Below, in pieces: positions 37,817 through 46,917 of a stretch of DNA of 64,000 nucleotides. The translations under genes were made by a program, and so were the position numbers. The stretch covers positions 310,001 to 374,000 of the forward strand of contig CAZIZO010000002.1 in the NCBI GenBank assembly GCA_964543905.1, read 5' to 3'. The DNA is from GCA-016699835 sp964543905. Its GTDB lineage: Bacteria > Planctomycetota > Phycisphaerae > Phycisphaerales > UBA1924. Position 1 is the stretch's first letter; each line of letters begins with the position of its first letter. The notes under the pieces are model-generated. The model was not told the DNA's origin, did not search any database, and saw only the letters and a program-made list of their open reading frames with translations.

Positions 37817-39190
37817 TCAATCTCGGCGTGATCGGAACCAGATCACATACACACCCCCCGCCGCCGCGATCCAGACGAGTCCGCCCCACACCGCCGCGCG
37901 CATCTGCGGCGCGAGCGCCGCACCAACAAGCACGCCCAACTCGCCCAACACGAACACGGTCGCCGCCACCTTCGCACCGGGCAGCCGTGGCCCATCCGCA
38001 CGCCGACTCAGCCGCAGCAACGCGGTCCCCGTCAGCACAAAGAAGATCCCGTCCACAAAGACTGTGCCGGCGGTCAGGATGTCGATGCCCTTCTCGCCCG
38101 CGGCGGCTAATAGCCCCGCGCCGATGCCGCCCAGCAGCAGGATCGCCGCCCAAGGTGTGGCGAAGCGGGTGTGCACGCGAGCAAAGGGCGAGAAGAACCG
38201 CCCATCACGGGCCATGCCGTAGACAAGCCGTGGCCCGGAGAGCAGTTGGGCGTTGAGCACGCCCAGGGCAGAGATGGCGACGGCCGCCGCGATGGCCCGC
38301 CGACCCCAAGTGGGGAACGCCGTCGCCACGGCGTCCGCGGCAAGGGCCGTGCTCCCAGCCACCCCCGCGTGCCCCAGGAGCGCGAGGTACGCCCAGTTCG
38401 CCGAGAGGTACACGAGCACGACGATGACGACCCCGACGATGATCGCACGCGGCAAGTTCCGCCGTGGCTCACGCACCTCGCCCGAGATCCACAGTGCGTG
38501 CTGCCATCCGCCATACGCAAAGAACGCGGGAACGAGCGCCGCGAGCACGCCCTGAACCCCGGGGAGTGCGGACTGCGGCGGCGAAGCGGCCACCTCCCTT
38601 GCGATTGCGCTCGTGGGGCCGATGACGGCGAGCGCCACGATGCACAGCAACGCCGCAATCTTGGCCGCAACGGTCACGTTCTGCACACGCGCGCCCCACT
38701 TCACACCCACGATGTTCGCGAGGGTAAGCATCGCGATCAGCCCGAGCGCCATCGCGAGCGTGATGGAGGCGAAATGGGGGTGGGTGCTCGCCAGCCCCAT
38801 CAAATCCGCCAGATTGCGAGCGCAGACGAGCGCGATGACTCCGATCGCGCCGCCCTGGATCGCCGTCGCGTTGCAGAAGACAAACAAGAACGCGGGCATC
38901 GGCCCATACGCATCGCGCAGCAACTCATACTGCGCCCCGCTCGCGTTGTACTTGGTGCCGAGCGCCGCGAACGTCAACCCGCCGCAGAGGGCGATGCCGC
39001 CCGCAAGGGCCCACGCCGCGAGCGCTAGCGTGCCGTCGGTCGTCAACTTCGCCACGCCCGAGGGATTGAAGAAGATCCCCACGCCGATGATCGCACCAAT
39101 GACGATGCACGTCGCATCAAAGGCGCCGAGCACGCGCGCGGGCTCTTGGGGCGGCGGGCGACGATGGGGCGCATCTCTCGGCGACGGCAT
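37817..39190 (-). CDS. APC-superfamily amino acid permease
   Basis: 457 residues with about twelve helices. Helix 1 has the unwound substrate motif IVIGAIIGVGIFFNPSG, and helix 6 FFAYGGWQHALWISGEV. It probably imports an amino acid or related amine with a proton. The start at 39190 fits the N-terminal topology; the ribosome binding site is weak. Divergent from the ArfB-like gene, with 50 bases between them. Confidence 0.9.
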   Translation of the reverse strand: MPSPRDAPHRRPPPQEPARVLGAFDATCIVIGAIIGVGIFFNPSGVAKLTTDGTLALAAWALAGGIALCGGLTFAALGTKYNASGAQYELLRDAYGPMPAFLFVFCNATAIQGGAIGVIALVCARNLADLMGLASTHPHFASITLAMALGLIAMLTLANIVGVKWGARVQNVTVAAKIAALLCIVALAVIGPTSAIAREVAASPPQSALPGVQGVLAALVPAFFAYGGWQHALWISGEVREPRRNLPRAIIVGVVIVVLVYLSANWAYLALLGHAGVAGSTALAADAVATAFPTWGRRAIAAAVAISALGVLNAQLLSGPRLVYGMARDGRFFSPFARVHTRFATPWAAILLLGGIGAGLLAAAGEKGIDILTAGTVFVDGIFFVLTGTALLRLSRRADGPRLPGAKVAATVFVLGELGVLVGAALAPQMRAAVWGGLVWIAAAGGVYVIWFRSRRD

Positions 39191-39240
39191 CGAGGCAGCA
39201 TACCGATTTTCCAATCCTCGCACACGCTCTACCCTACGGC

Positions 39241-39705
39241 GTGCCCGTCCGCCATGATCCAAACACCTCTCCCCCACCCGGCCTGGAGGTTGCGCCGCGC
39301 GTCTTCGTCCCCGAGTCCGCCCTCGACTTCTCCTTCTCGTCCAGTTCCGGCCCAGGCGGGCAGAACGTCAACAAACGCGCCACCAAGTGCACGCTGCGAC
39401 TTCCGATCGAGAGCCTTCCCATCTCGCCGGGCGCCAAGCACCGCCTCGCGTCGCTGGGCTCGCACTACCTCACCGACACGGGCGAACTCATCATCCAGGC
39501 CGACGACCTCCGCTCGCAGGAGCGCAACAAGGGCGAGTGCCTCACCAAACTGCGGGCCCTCATCATCGAGGCCCAGCGCGTGCCCAAGGTGCGCAAGGCC
39601 ACCAAACCTTCCAAGGCCGCCAAGCGCCGACGCATGGATGAGAAGCGTCGTCGAGGCGAGACGAAGCGGCGACGGCGAGGGAGCGATGACGATCCCGTCG
39701 CCTGA
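39241..39705 (+). CDS. arfB: ArfB-like peptide chain release factor homologue
   Basis: 154 residues from a GTG. The GGQ motif is in SSGPGGQNVNKRATK near residue 38; a basic tail (KRRRMDEKRRRGETKRRRRG) follows. Size and tail match ArfB (YaeJ), which rescues stalled ribosomes by hydrolysing peptidyl-tRNA. No stop-codon recognition domain. It is followed by a GNAT gene 27 bases downstream. Confidence 0.9.
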   Translation: MPVRHDPNTSPPPGLEVAPRVFVPESALDFSFSSSSGPGGQNVNKRATKCTLRLPIESLPISPGAKHRLASLGSHYLTDTGELIIQADDLRSQERNKGECLTKLRALIIEAQRVPKVRKATKPSKAAKRRRMDEKRRRGETKRRRRGSDDDPVA

Positions 39706-39732
39706 GCGGCGCGAGCGCGCCAACACTCTCGC

Positions 39733-40206
39733 ATGCCGATTCGACCCGCGACACTGGACGACATTCCACGCATGCTTCCCTTGGTTCGGGCGCTCTGTGA
39801 TCTGCACGCCGCGCGTGATCCGGAGCGGTTTTCGGTCCGAGAGGACGTGCTGGATCGGTACGCGCGTTGGTTTCCCGAGCGGATCGCGGACGCGCGCAGT
39901 GTGATGCTCGTCGCGGAGTGGCCGGGCGTGGACGGGCTGGCTGGGTTCACCGTCTGCACGATCGAGCCCGAAGTGCCCATCTTCTGGGTGCCCGAGTGCG
40001 GGTGGGTGCACGACCTCTACGTCGTACCGGAGGCTCGGCGGCATGGACTGGCACGCGCGCTCGTGCGCGAGGTGGCACGCCGGTACGCGGCGATGGGTGT
40101 CAAGCAACTCCGGTTGCATACGGCGATGTTCAACGACGAGGCGCGATCGGCCTTCGCCTGCGAGGGGTTTCGACCCTGCGTCGTGGAGATGCTCAAGACC
40201 CTCTGA
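39733..40206 (+). CDS. GNAT-family acetyltransferase
   Basis: 157 residues. The acetyl-CoA loop is VVPEARRHGLARALVREV, and the fold ends FACEGFRPCVVEMLKTL. Starts with the family-typical IRPATLDDIPRMLPLVRAL. Substrate unknown; could be a small molecule or protein. Same direction as the ArfB-like gene. Confidence 0.87.
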   Translation: MPIRPATLDDIPRMLPLVRALCDLHAARDPERFSVREDVLDRYARWFPERIADARSVMLVAEWPGVDGLAGFTVCTIEPEVPIFWVPECGWVHDLYVVPEARRHGLARALVREVARRYAAMGVKQLRLHTAMFNDEARSAFACEGFRPCVVEMLKTL

Positions 40207-40310
40207 ACCCCGAGCGCCAGCCCCGTGGACGGCGGTCGACTTGCGTTCGCGTCGAACTTGTGCAAACATGGACGCGACCACAACCCCCGAACGTCGCTCC
40301 AGGAATCGAC

Positions 40311-41627
40311 ATGCGCACCGCACCCAACATCGGAACTCCCGCCCCGGTCGACCCCACCGTCACCGCGCGCCTCGCCACCATGATGTTTCTGCAGTTCTTT
40401 GTCTGGGGCGGGTGGTACGTCACCCTCGGACCCTACATGGCCGCCCTGAAGATGAACGCCGGGATCGGCGATGCGTACTCCGTCGGCCCAATCGCCGCGA
40501 TCCTTTCCCCCTTCTTCCTCGGCATGATCGCCGACCGTTTCTTTGCCACGCAAAAGGTCCTGGGCATCATGCACCTGCTCGGCGGGCTCGCCCTCCTCGC
40601 GGCACCGACGGTGGCGTCGTCCATGAAGGTCCACGCCGACGGCACGCGCGAGCACCTGGCGTTCGTCGCCCTCTTGCTCGTCCACATGCTCTGCTACATG
40701 CCAACCCTGGGCCTCTCGAACACGCTCGCGTTCCACCATGTCACGAACGCCGAAAAGCAGTTCCCGCTCATTCGCGTGCTGGGGACGATCGGGTGGATCG
40801 TGGCGGGGCTGGCCGTCGGATTTGTCACCAAGCGCTCGGTGGGAGAAGCGGGCAACGTCGCCGCGTCGCCGCTCTTCTTCTACATCGCTGGCGGCGCGGG
40901 TGTGGTCTTTGGGCTCTTCTCGTTCATGCTCCCGCACACGCCGCCACCCTCCGCGGGCAAGCCCTCCTCCCTCGGGGACATCCTCGGCGTGCAGGCCCTC
41001 TCGCTCCTGCGTGAGCCGTCGTTCCTCATCTTCATCCTCGGCTCGTTCCTCATCTGCATTCCGCTTTCTTTTTACTACGCGTACGCGGGCGTCTATGCCG
41101 GCGCGACGGGGTTCAAGGACGTCGCGAGCACGATGACGCTGGGGCAGATGTCGGAGATCGTCTTCATGCTCGTGATGCCGCTCTGCTTCGCTCGCCTCGG
41201 CGTGAAGTGGATGCTCGCGATCGGGATGCTCGCGTGGGTCGTGCGTTACGGCCTCTTCGCCGGCGCGTGGGCTGGGTCGGCGATCGACGCGCCCCATATC
41301 AAGTGGATGGTCCTCGGCGGCATCGCGCTCCACGGCATCTGCTACGACTTCTTCTTCGTCACCGGACAAATCTACGTCGACAAGAAGGCCCCGCCCACAA
41401 TCCGCGGGCAGGCCCAGGGGTTCCTCGTCCTCGTCACGCAGGGCGTGGGTATGCTCATCGGCGCACAGGCGGCGGGTAAAATCGTGGCCAACTACACCAC
41501 CAAGGGCGTGGGAGGCGCGGCCGACGCGTTGAACTGGAAGATGATCTGGGCGATGCCGACGGCGATGGCGCTGGTGGTGTTGTTCACCTTCGTGTTGCTC
41601 TTCCGAGATGATGCAAGGAAGGGGTAA
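40311..41627 (+). CDS. MFS nucleoside permease-like transporter
   Basis: 438 residues and about twelve helices. The N-terminus LATMMFLQFFVWGGWYVTLG and the block LSPFFLGMIADRFFATQKVL match the nucleoside:H+ symporter group (NupG/XapB). The long central loop and a six-plus-six layout fit. Probably imports a nucleoside or related compound. Start at the ATG preceded by AGGA. aroC follows after 44 bases. Confidence 0.87.
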   Translation: MRTAPNIGTPAPVDPTVTARLATMMFLQFFVWGGWYVTLGPYMAALKMNAGIGDAYSVGPIAAILSPFFLGMIADRFFATQKVLGIMHLLGGLALLAAPTVASSMKVHADGTREHLAFVALLLVHMLCYMPTLGLSNTLAFHHVTNAEKQFPLIRVLGTIGWIVAGLAVGFVTKRSVGEAGNVAASPLFFYIAGGAGVVFGLFSFMLPHTPPPSAGKPSSLGDILGVQALSLLREPSFLIFILGSFLICIPLSFYYAYAGVYAGATGFKDVASTMTLGQMSEIVFMLVMPLCFARLGVKWMLAIGMLAWVVRYGLFAGAWAGSAIDAPHIKWMVLGGIALHGICYDFFFVTGQIYVDKKAPPTIRGQAQGFLVLVTQGVGMLIGAQAAGKIVANYTTKGVGGAADALNWKMIWAMPTAMALVVLFTFVLLFRDDARKG

Positions 41628-41671
41628 CTCAACGTTCAAGGCACAGAACGGGGTCTTCCTACCCTCCCTCT

Positions 41672-42865
41672 ATGCCACGCCTTGATTATGTCACCGCCGG
41701 CGAATCGCATGGACCCGCGCTCGTGGTCACCATCACTGGGTTACCCAACGGCTTGCCCATCGACCACGCCTTCGTCAACGCCGAACTCGCCCGCCGACAA
41801 GGCGGCTACGGGCGCGGCGGACGCATGAACATCGAGGAGGACACCGCCGAAGTCCTCACCGGCGTGCGGCGGGGGCGCGCGATCGGTTCGCCCCTCACGC
41901 TCGTCATCAAAAACAAGGACTCGCGCATGGACGACGCGGCCAAGACGCCGCCCGTCTTTCGCCCGCGCCCCGGGCACGCGGATCTCGCGGGCAGCATCAA
42001 GTGGCTCACGACGGATTGCCGTGAAACGCTGGAGCGCGCGAGCGCACGCGAGACGGCCAGCCGCGTCGCCGCCGGCGCGGTTGCACGGTGCCTGCTGCGC
42101 GAGTTCGGCATCGAGGTCTTCGGCTTCACACGCTCCGTGCTCAACGCGGCGACGGATGTCGTCGTCACCGAATCCAACTGGCGCGAGTTCAAAGCCTCAC
42201 GTGACGCGAGTGAGACCTATTGCCCCGACCCCGCCGCGAGCGAGCGGCAGAAGGCGATCATCCGCCAGGCGAAGATCGACAAGGACACCGTGGGCGGCGT
42301 GGTCGAGGCCCACGTCTTCGGCTGTCCGCCAGGCTTGGGCTCGTGCATGGATTGGCGCGACAAGATCGACGCCCGCCTCGCCTATGCCGTGATGGGCATC
42401 CAGGCGATCAAGGGCGTCGAGATCGGCCTCGGAATGGACGTGACCCGGCGCCCCGGCTCGAGCGTGCACGATCCCATCCGCTACGACGCCGCAAAGCGCG
42501 ATTCGACATGCCTCGGCTTTGTGCGGGACACCAACAACGCGGGCGGCACCGAGGGCGGCATGACCAACGGGCAGCCCATCATCGTTCGCGCGGCGATGAA
42601 GCCCATCTCAACCCTCCTCCGCGGCCTCCCCAGCATCGACCTCAACACCAAGCAGCCCGAGATGAGCCAGTACGAGCGGAGCGACGTCTGCGCCGTCCCC
42701 GCGGCGAGCGTCGTCGTCGAGAACGTCATCGCCTTCGAGATCGCCCGCGCCGTGAGCGAAAAGTTCGCGGGCGACACGCTCGTCGAAATGCGCGCGGCGT
42801 ACGAGACGTTCCTGGAAGTTGCAAGGATGTTGCCGATGGAGCCCCCGGCAATGCGATTGGCGTAA
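41672..42865 (+). CDS. aroC: Chorismate synthase
   Basis: 397 residues, a little longer than the usual 360. It converts EPSP to chorismate with reduced FMN, last common step to aromatic amino acids. Seen: YVTAGESHGPAL at the start, FRPRPGHADLAGSIKW, ERASARETASRVAAG, and NAGGTEGGMTNGQPI. These are the family signatures. Start at the first ATG. No other shikimate gene is next to it. Confidence 0.97.
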   Translation: MPRLDYVTAGESHGPALVVTITGLPNGLPIDHAFVNAELARRQGGYGRGGRMNIEEDTAEVLTGVRRGRAIGSPLTLVIKNKDSRMDDAAKTPPVFRPRPGHADLAGSIKWLTTDCRETLERASARETASRVAAGAVARCLLREFGIEVFGFTRSVLNAATDVVVTESNWREFKASRDASETYCPDPAASERQKAIIRQAKIDKDTVGGVVEAHVFGCPPGLGSCMDWRDKIDARLAYAVMGIQAIKGVEIGLGMDVTRRPGSSVHDPIRYDAAKRDSTCLGFVRDTNNAGGTEGGMTNGQPIIVRAAMKPISTLLRGLPSIDLNTKQPEMSQYERSDVCAVPAASVVVENVIAFEIARAVSEKFAGDTLVEMRAAYETFLEVARMLPMEPPAMRLA

Positions 42866-42989
42866 GACCTCCATCGCCACCCGTCCTGTTCCGGGGTTCG
42901 CCCAAGCCGTTGCCAAAAACCCGTCGGTGACCGTGCACGAATGCCCGGGCCCGCGTCGATGCTCGACGCCGGTTCAGGAGTGCTCGTTC

Positions 42990-45095
42990 ATGCGAAGATG
43001 CTGGAAGTCCTCATGGGGACGTGCTTTGCGATGTATGGTCGTGGTTCTTGTTGCTCCCCTGCCCACGACGGCCTTTGGACAATGCGTCGCGGACGCGACG
43101 ATCAACGCGCCCCCCGAGGTCGATTCTTTCTCCACCTTCAACCTGACGGTCACGGCACGAAACTGCGGGTGCAACATCGAACGCTCCATCGACGGCGGAC
43201 AGACCTGGTCCTTCTTCGGTGGAACCAGCGGCGGATCGCATCCGCAACAGAGCACCGGATGCGCAACCTCCGCGCTCTTTCGTTTGACCTGCACGAGCAC
43301 CTGCCCGAACGGCGGGACGTTCACGCGCGGTCCGGTGGCCGTCTCTTGGCCAACATTCTTGCCCGACATCTCCCTCGACGCCCCACCGCTCGCGCCCTGG
43401 CTCTCCTACCAACTCCGCGCCACACTGAATAATCCGAAGCCCAACCGACCCACCATCGGCGTCAACGTCGAGTTCTCCGACGATGGCGGGATGAACTGGT
43501 CCTTCGCGGGCGGGGCCTCCATCTCCGGCACGTCCTCCGTGGTGAGCACCCTCTCCACCAACGGCTGCCCCACCACCCGCCTCCATCGCGTGCGGTACAC
43601 CGACTGCGGCACGCCCATGTTCAGCCCCGAACTCTCACGATCCTGGGAGCGCTACGTGCCCGATATCACGCTCGATGCGCCGAGGCTCGGCCCTTGGGAG
43701 TCCTATCCGCTCCGCGCCGTGCTCAACAACCCGGCGCCCAATCGCCCGAGCGTCGGCGTCAACGTCGAGTTCTCCGACGATGGCGGGATGAACTGGTCCT
43801 TCGCGGGNNNNNNNNNNNNNNNNNNNNNNNNNNNNNNNNNNNNNNNNNNNNNNNNNNNNNNNNNNNNNNNNNNNNNNNNNNNNNNNNNNNNNNNNNNNNN
43901 NNNNNNNTCCACCAACGGCTGCCCCACCACCCGCCTCCATCGCGTGCGGTACACCGACTGCGCCTTGCCCTTGTTCAGCCAGGCCCTCTCTCGCTCGTGG
44001 TCTCGCTACGACCCCATGTTGGAACTGGTGGTGACACCCCCCGGCGTGCTCCCTCCCAACACCCCCTTTGCCGTCCAGGCTCGCCTCACCAACCCGGCGC
44101 CCAATCGACCATCCGTTGGATACAACATCGAACTCTCGGACAACGACGGATTGACCTGGTCCTTCGCGGGCGGCGCGAGCACCGGCGCTTCGCTCGCGAC
44201 CATCACCACGGGCACCACCACCAACTGCGGACGAACCCGGATCTATCGTGCCCGCTATACCGATTGCTCCTTCGTCCAGACCATTGGAAGCGCAAACGTC
44301 GTGTCGACCGGGGTGCTGGCCGCGGGATCGATCGACGCGCCGTCGCGAATCAATCCCCCTGTAACATACACCGTGACCGCCAGCGTGAGCGGCACGCCGG
44401 GCAACGCGGGCTTCGCCGAATACTCCGACGACTTCGGTCAAACCTGGATCGGGCTCGGCTCCATCACCGGATCGGGCACCTTCACCGTCAACGCCTCGGC
44501 CTGCCCCCGCCTTCGCATCCATCGCCTTCGTTACACCGACTTCTGCAACGTGCCGCATGCCGATTTGTCGTACTCCTGCTGCACCTCCACCCCTCCCGCG
44601 ATCAGCGCCAGCGTCACCCCGGCGAGCCAGCACCTCATCTGCGGCAACGACTATTCCTTCGTGGTTGATGCCGGCAATGACTACCCAACGAGCGCGATGC
44701 AGTTTCAATGGCGGCGAAACGGCGTGGTCATCTCGGACGGGCCGACGGGTACGGGTTCGATCATCGCCGGTGCAACGACCCCAATGCTCAGCATACGCGG
44801 TGCCGGGAAACCCGACGTCGCCGAGTACACCTGTTCGGTCCACACCGTGTGCGTGAGTGGCGTTTCGATGCCCGGGCTCTTGGAGTCGTGCGCGGCCGAC
44901 GTGGACGACGGAACGTTCCGCGGTCAGTGCGACGCCGGTGTCACGGTTGATGACCTGCTCTTCTATCTCTTCCTCTTCGAAACTGGCGATGCGCGGGCCG
45001 ACGTGGACGATGGCTCCGGGACGGGCGCGCTCGACGGAGGCGTCACCATCGACGATCTCCTGTTCTTTGCCGGACACTTCGAGTCGGGATGCTGA
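42990..45095 (+). CDS. Secreted repeat protein with Ig-like domain and Gly-Cys dockerin, with assembly gap
   Basis: About 701 codons, including the 100-base gap; ATG preceded by AGGAG. Signal peptide (MVVVLVAPLPTTAFG). Four to five diverged ~100-residue repeats follow, each with S-D-D-G-G-x-x-W-S-F near the middle and RxHRVRYTDC near the end; units at 43362-43658 and from 43659 are almost identical in DNA. An Ig-like domain (FQWRRNGVVISDG; YTCSVHTVC) and two dockerin repeats (DVDDGTFRG, GVTVDDLLFYL) end in GC. Probably a surface or secreted binding protein. The true length of the repeat array is unknown because of the gap. Confidence 0.85.
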   Translation: MRRCWKSSWGRALRCMVVVLVAPLPTTAFGQCVADATINAPPEVDSFSTFNLTVTARNCGCNIERSIDGGQTWSFFGGTSGGSHPQQSTGCATSALFRLTCTSTCPNGGTFTRGPVAVSWPTFLPDISLDAPPLAPWLSYQLRATLNNPKPNRPTIGVNVEFSDDGGMNWSFAGGASISGTSSVVSTLSTNGCPTTRLHRVRYTDCGTPMFSPELSRSWERYVPDITLDAPRLGPWESYPLRAVLNNPAPNRPSVGVNVEFSDDGGMNWSFAXXXXXXXXXXXXXXXXXXXXXXXXXXXXXXXXXXSTNGCPTTRLHRVRYTDCALPLFSQALSRSWSRYDPMLELVVTPPGVLPPNTPFAVQARLTNPAPNRPSVGYNIELSDNDGLTWSFAGGASTGASLATITTGTTTNCGRTRIYRARYTDCSFVQTIGSANVVSTGVLAAGSIDAPSRINPPVTYTVTASVSGTPGNAGFAEYSDDFGQTWIGLGSITGSGTFTVNASACPRLRIHRLRYTDFCNVPHADLSYSCCTSTPPAISASVTPASQHLICGNDYSFVVDAGNDYPTSAMQFQWRRNGVVISDGPTGTGSIIAGATTPMLSIRGAGKPDVAEYTCSVHTVCVSGVSMPGLLESCAADVDDGTFRGQCDAGVTVDDLLFYLFLFETGDARADVDDGSGTGALDGGVTIDDLLFFAGHFESGC
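43362..44009 (+). repeat. Tandem ~297-bp coding repeat, collapsed by assembly
   Basis: Unit 1 spans 43362-43658 (99 codons) and unit 2 starts at 43659. They share long identical runs (around NVEFSDDGGMNWSFA and STNGCPTTRLHRVRYTDC). A more diverged unit starts near 44010. Confidence 0.8.
43808..43907. other. Assembly gap, 100 Ns
   Basis: A run of exactly 100 Ns, probably a default gap size. In the neighbouring unit the same place holds 43 bases. Both 43 and 100 leave the same reading frame, so the gene remains open across the gap. Confidence 0.97.
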
Positions 45096-45124
45096 CGAAG
45101 ACCGAGAACACCACCCTGCTGTGG

Positions 45125-45149
45125 ACACCCCGCGGGATCCGCGGGGTGT
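45125..45149 (+). terminator. Terminator after dockerin repeat gene
   Basis: ACACCCCGCGG / CCGCGGGGTGT hairpin about 30 bases after the stop, followed by TTCCTTTG. It also separates the convergent MlaF-like gene and may serve both. Confidence 0.8.
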
Positions 45150-45210
45150 TTCCTTTGCGATCGTGGACAGAATCGCCCATCAAGAGTGCACGCACATCGA
45201 ACGGATGGCG

Positions 45211-46098
45211 TCAGCCGCGCGTGGGCTCGACGCTCGGAGTCGAGGTGATCTTGGTTCCGAGCAGGTCTTCCTCGTACGTGCGAACGACGTGCCGATTGCC
45301 GATCGGACCTTCGGGGTCGCCGCGGAGGAACTGCCGAATGAGGCGCTCGTCATCGCTCAGGGTCTTGGCCGCCTCGTCGTCCATCTTCCGCAGCGCATCG
45401 TACCACCCTCGTGTTTCCACCTTCATCATGCGCCCGCGGTCGAGCATGGCCATTCGATCGGCGATGGCAAAGGCGGAGTCCATCTCATGGGTGACGACCA
45501 CGCTGGTCACCCCAAGTTGCTTGGAGAGGGCGATGATGAGTTGGTCGATCTGGGAACTGGTGACGGGGTCCAGGCCGGCGGATGGCTCGTCGTAGAACAG
45601 GACTTCGGGATCGAGCGCGAGGGCCCGAGCGAGCCCAGCACGCTTCTTCATGCCCCCGGAGAGCATCGCGGGATACTTGTCCGCGTGCTCGCGCAGGCCC
45701 ACCAGTTCGAGTTTGATCTTCACCTGAATGTCAATGATGTCCGGGTCCAGATCGGTGTGTTCGCGGAGCGGGAGGGCGACATTCTCGGCAACGGTCATCG
45801 AGTTGAAGAGCGCGCCGGATTGAAAAAGGATCCCGAACCGCTTGCGGATGTCATCCATGCCCTCCCGTGGCAGAGTGCGGAGGCTGTGTCCAAACATGCG
45901 CACGTCGCCCGCATCCGGGCGGATGGCCCCGATCAAGTGCCTCAGCAGCGTGCTCTTCCCAGAGCCCGAGCCTCCCATGATCACCATCGTCTCCCCTCGA
46001 TGAATCTCGAGGTTGATCCCCTGGAGAACTCGCCGGCCGTCAAAACTCTTGACGACCTCCTCACAGCGAATCACGGGCTCGCGGATGGTCTGGGACAT
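45211..46098 (-). CDS. MlaF-like ABC ATPase
   Basis: 295 residues. Walker A GGSGSGKSTLL, signature LSGGMKKRAGLARALA, Walker B VLFYDEPSAGLDPVTS, and the switch histidine in VVVTHEMDSAFAI. The LSGGMxKRxxLARA form and LDPxTS are typical of MlaF, the ATPase of phospholipid-transport MCE systems. The C-terminal ~50 residues extend past the ATPase. An MlaE permease is not in the window; an MCE protein (MlaD) is at 15.6-16.9 kb. Last gene of a minus-strand operon, 7 bases after its neighbour. Confidence 0.88.
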   Translation of the reverse strand: MSQTIREPVIRCEEVVKSFDGRRVLQGINLEIHRGETMVIMGGSGSGKSTLLRHLIGAIRPDAGDVRMFGHSLRTLPREGMDDIRKRFGILFQSGALFNSMTVAENVALPLREHTDLDPDIIDIQVKIKLELVGLREHADKYPAMLSGGMKKRAGLARALALDPEVLFYDEPSAGLDPVTSSQIDQLIIALSKQLGVTSVVVTHEMDSAFAIADRMAMLDRGRMMKVETRGWYDALRKMDDEAAKTLSDDERLIRQFLRGDPEGPIGNRHVVRTYEEDLLGTKITSTPSVEPTRG

Positions 46099-46105
46099 GG
46101 ATCGC

Positions 46106-46894
46106 CTACTTCTTCTCTTCGGCCTTTGGCTCGCCGTCCTTCCCGGGAACTTCTGCCGGAAGGGGCGTTGCGGGCGCCACAACCGGCGGGGGAGCCTTCG
46201 ATGGGTCCCAGAGCATGATCTTGCTCCCCGCGGGCGTGGCGATGATGATGTTCCGGACCTTGATGTCCGGCTGTCCCTTTGCGGCTCCCGGGGTGGCCTC
46301 AAACTCAAAGATCAACACGGCCGCGCCCTTCGAGAATGTCGCCGGGATCGGGAACATGTTGTTCCCGCCTTGTACTCCCTGCATCCCCTTGCCGCTCTTC
46401 GCAAAGCCGCTCACGTAGGACCAGAAATCCGTCGGGGTGTTCTGGTACGCGCCCAGTTCGGCCTGATAGGCGTCCCGAAACTTCTTGAAATCCTCGTCGG
46501 TCACGCCGTTCGCGGTGGTCGTCGTCATGCCCTGACGCGCGGCAGCCCAGTCTCCCGCCTCGGTGTGCTCCACGACCTTGATCAGCGGCTGCATGACCTG
46601 CCCTTGGGCCGTTGCCCAGATCTGTCGCATTCCCAGATAGCCGCCGATCCAGATGGCGCTGAAGAGCAGGCTGAGCACAATGCCCGCGATCGCCAACCCC
46701 TTGCCCGCCACCCGACCACCCGAAGAGGCGATCGCCAGCAACGCCGCAATCCCGCAGATAAGTCCCAGAATACCCAGGCCCGGGATGAAGCAGAGCAACC
46801 CAAAGACCAGAGAGAGAATCGCAAGAATGCTGGTCCGTTGCTCGACGATCATTTCGTCGGGATGGATGGCGCCGCCGTAGGGAGATTGGGTCAT
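46106..46894 (-). CDS. DUF4190-like membrane protein
   Basis: 262 residues. Two adjoining helices near residues 25-80 (LAILSLVFGLLCFIPGLGIL and LAIAGIVLSLLFSAIWIGG) form the DUF4190 hairpin; a soluble ~170-residue periplasmic or cytosolic part follows, with a Pro/Ala/Glu-rich tail (PAEVPGKDGEPKAEEKK). Function unknown. It lies between the cysteine desulfurase and the MlaF-like ATPase, all in one direction. Confidence 0.8.
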   Translation of the reverse strand: MTQSPYGGAIHPDEMIVEQRTSILAILSLVFGLLCFIPGLGILGLICGIAALLAIASSGGRVAGKGLAIAGIVLSLLFSAIWIGGYLGMRQIWATAQGQVMQPLIKVVEHTEAGDWAAARQGMTTTTANGVTDEDFKKFRDAYQAELGAYQNTPTDFWSYVSGFAKSGKGMQGVQGGNNMFPIPATFSKGAAVLIFEFEATPGAAKGQPDIKVRNIIIATPAGSKIMLWDPSKAPPPVVAPATPLPAEVPGKDGEPKAEEKK

Positions 46895-46917
46895 GCCCAA
46901 GGGTAGACGCGCTGGAT

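Noticed and set aside
40017..41639. 540-residue open frame antisense to the nucleoside permease
   Set aside because: Very rich in Glu/Arg/His, typical of a reversed membrane-protein gene; no domain.
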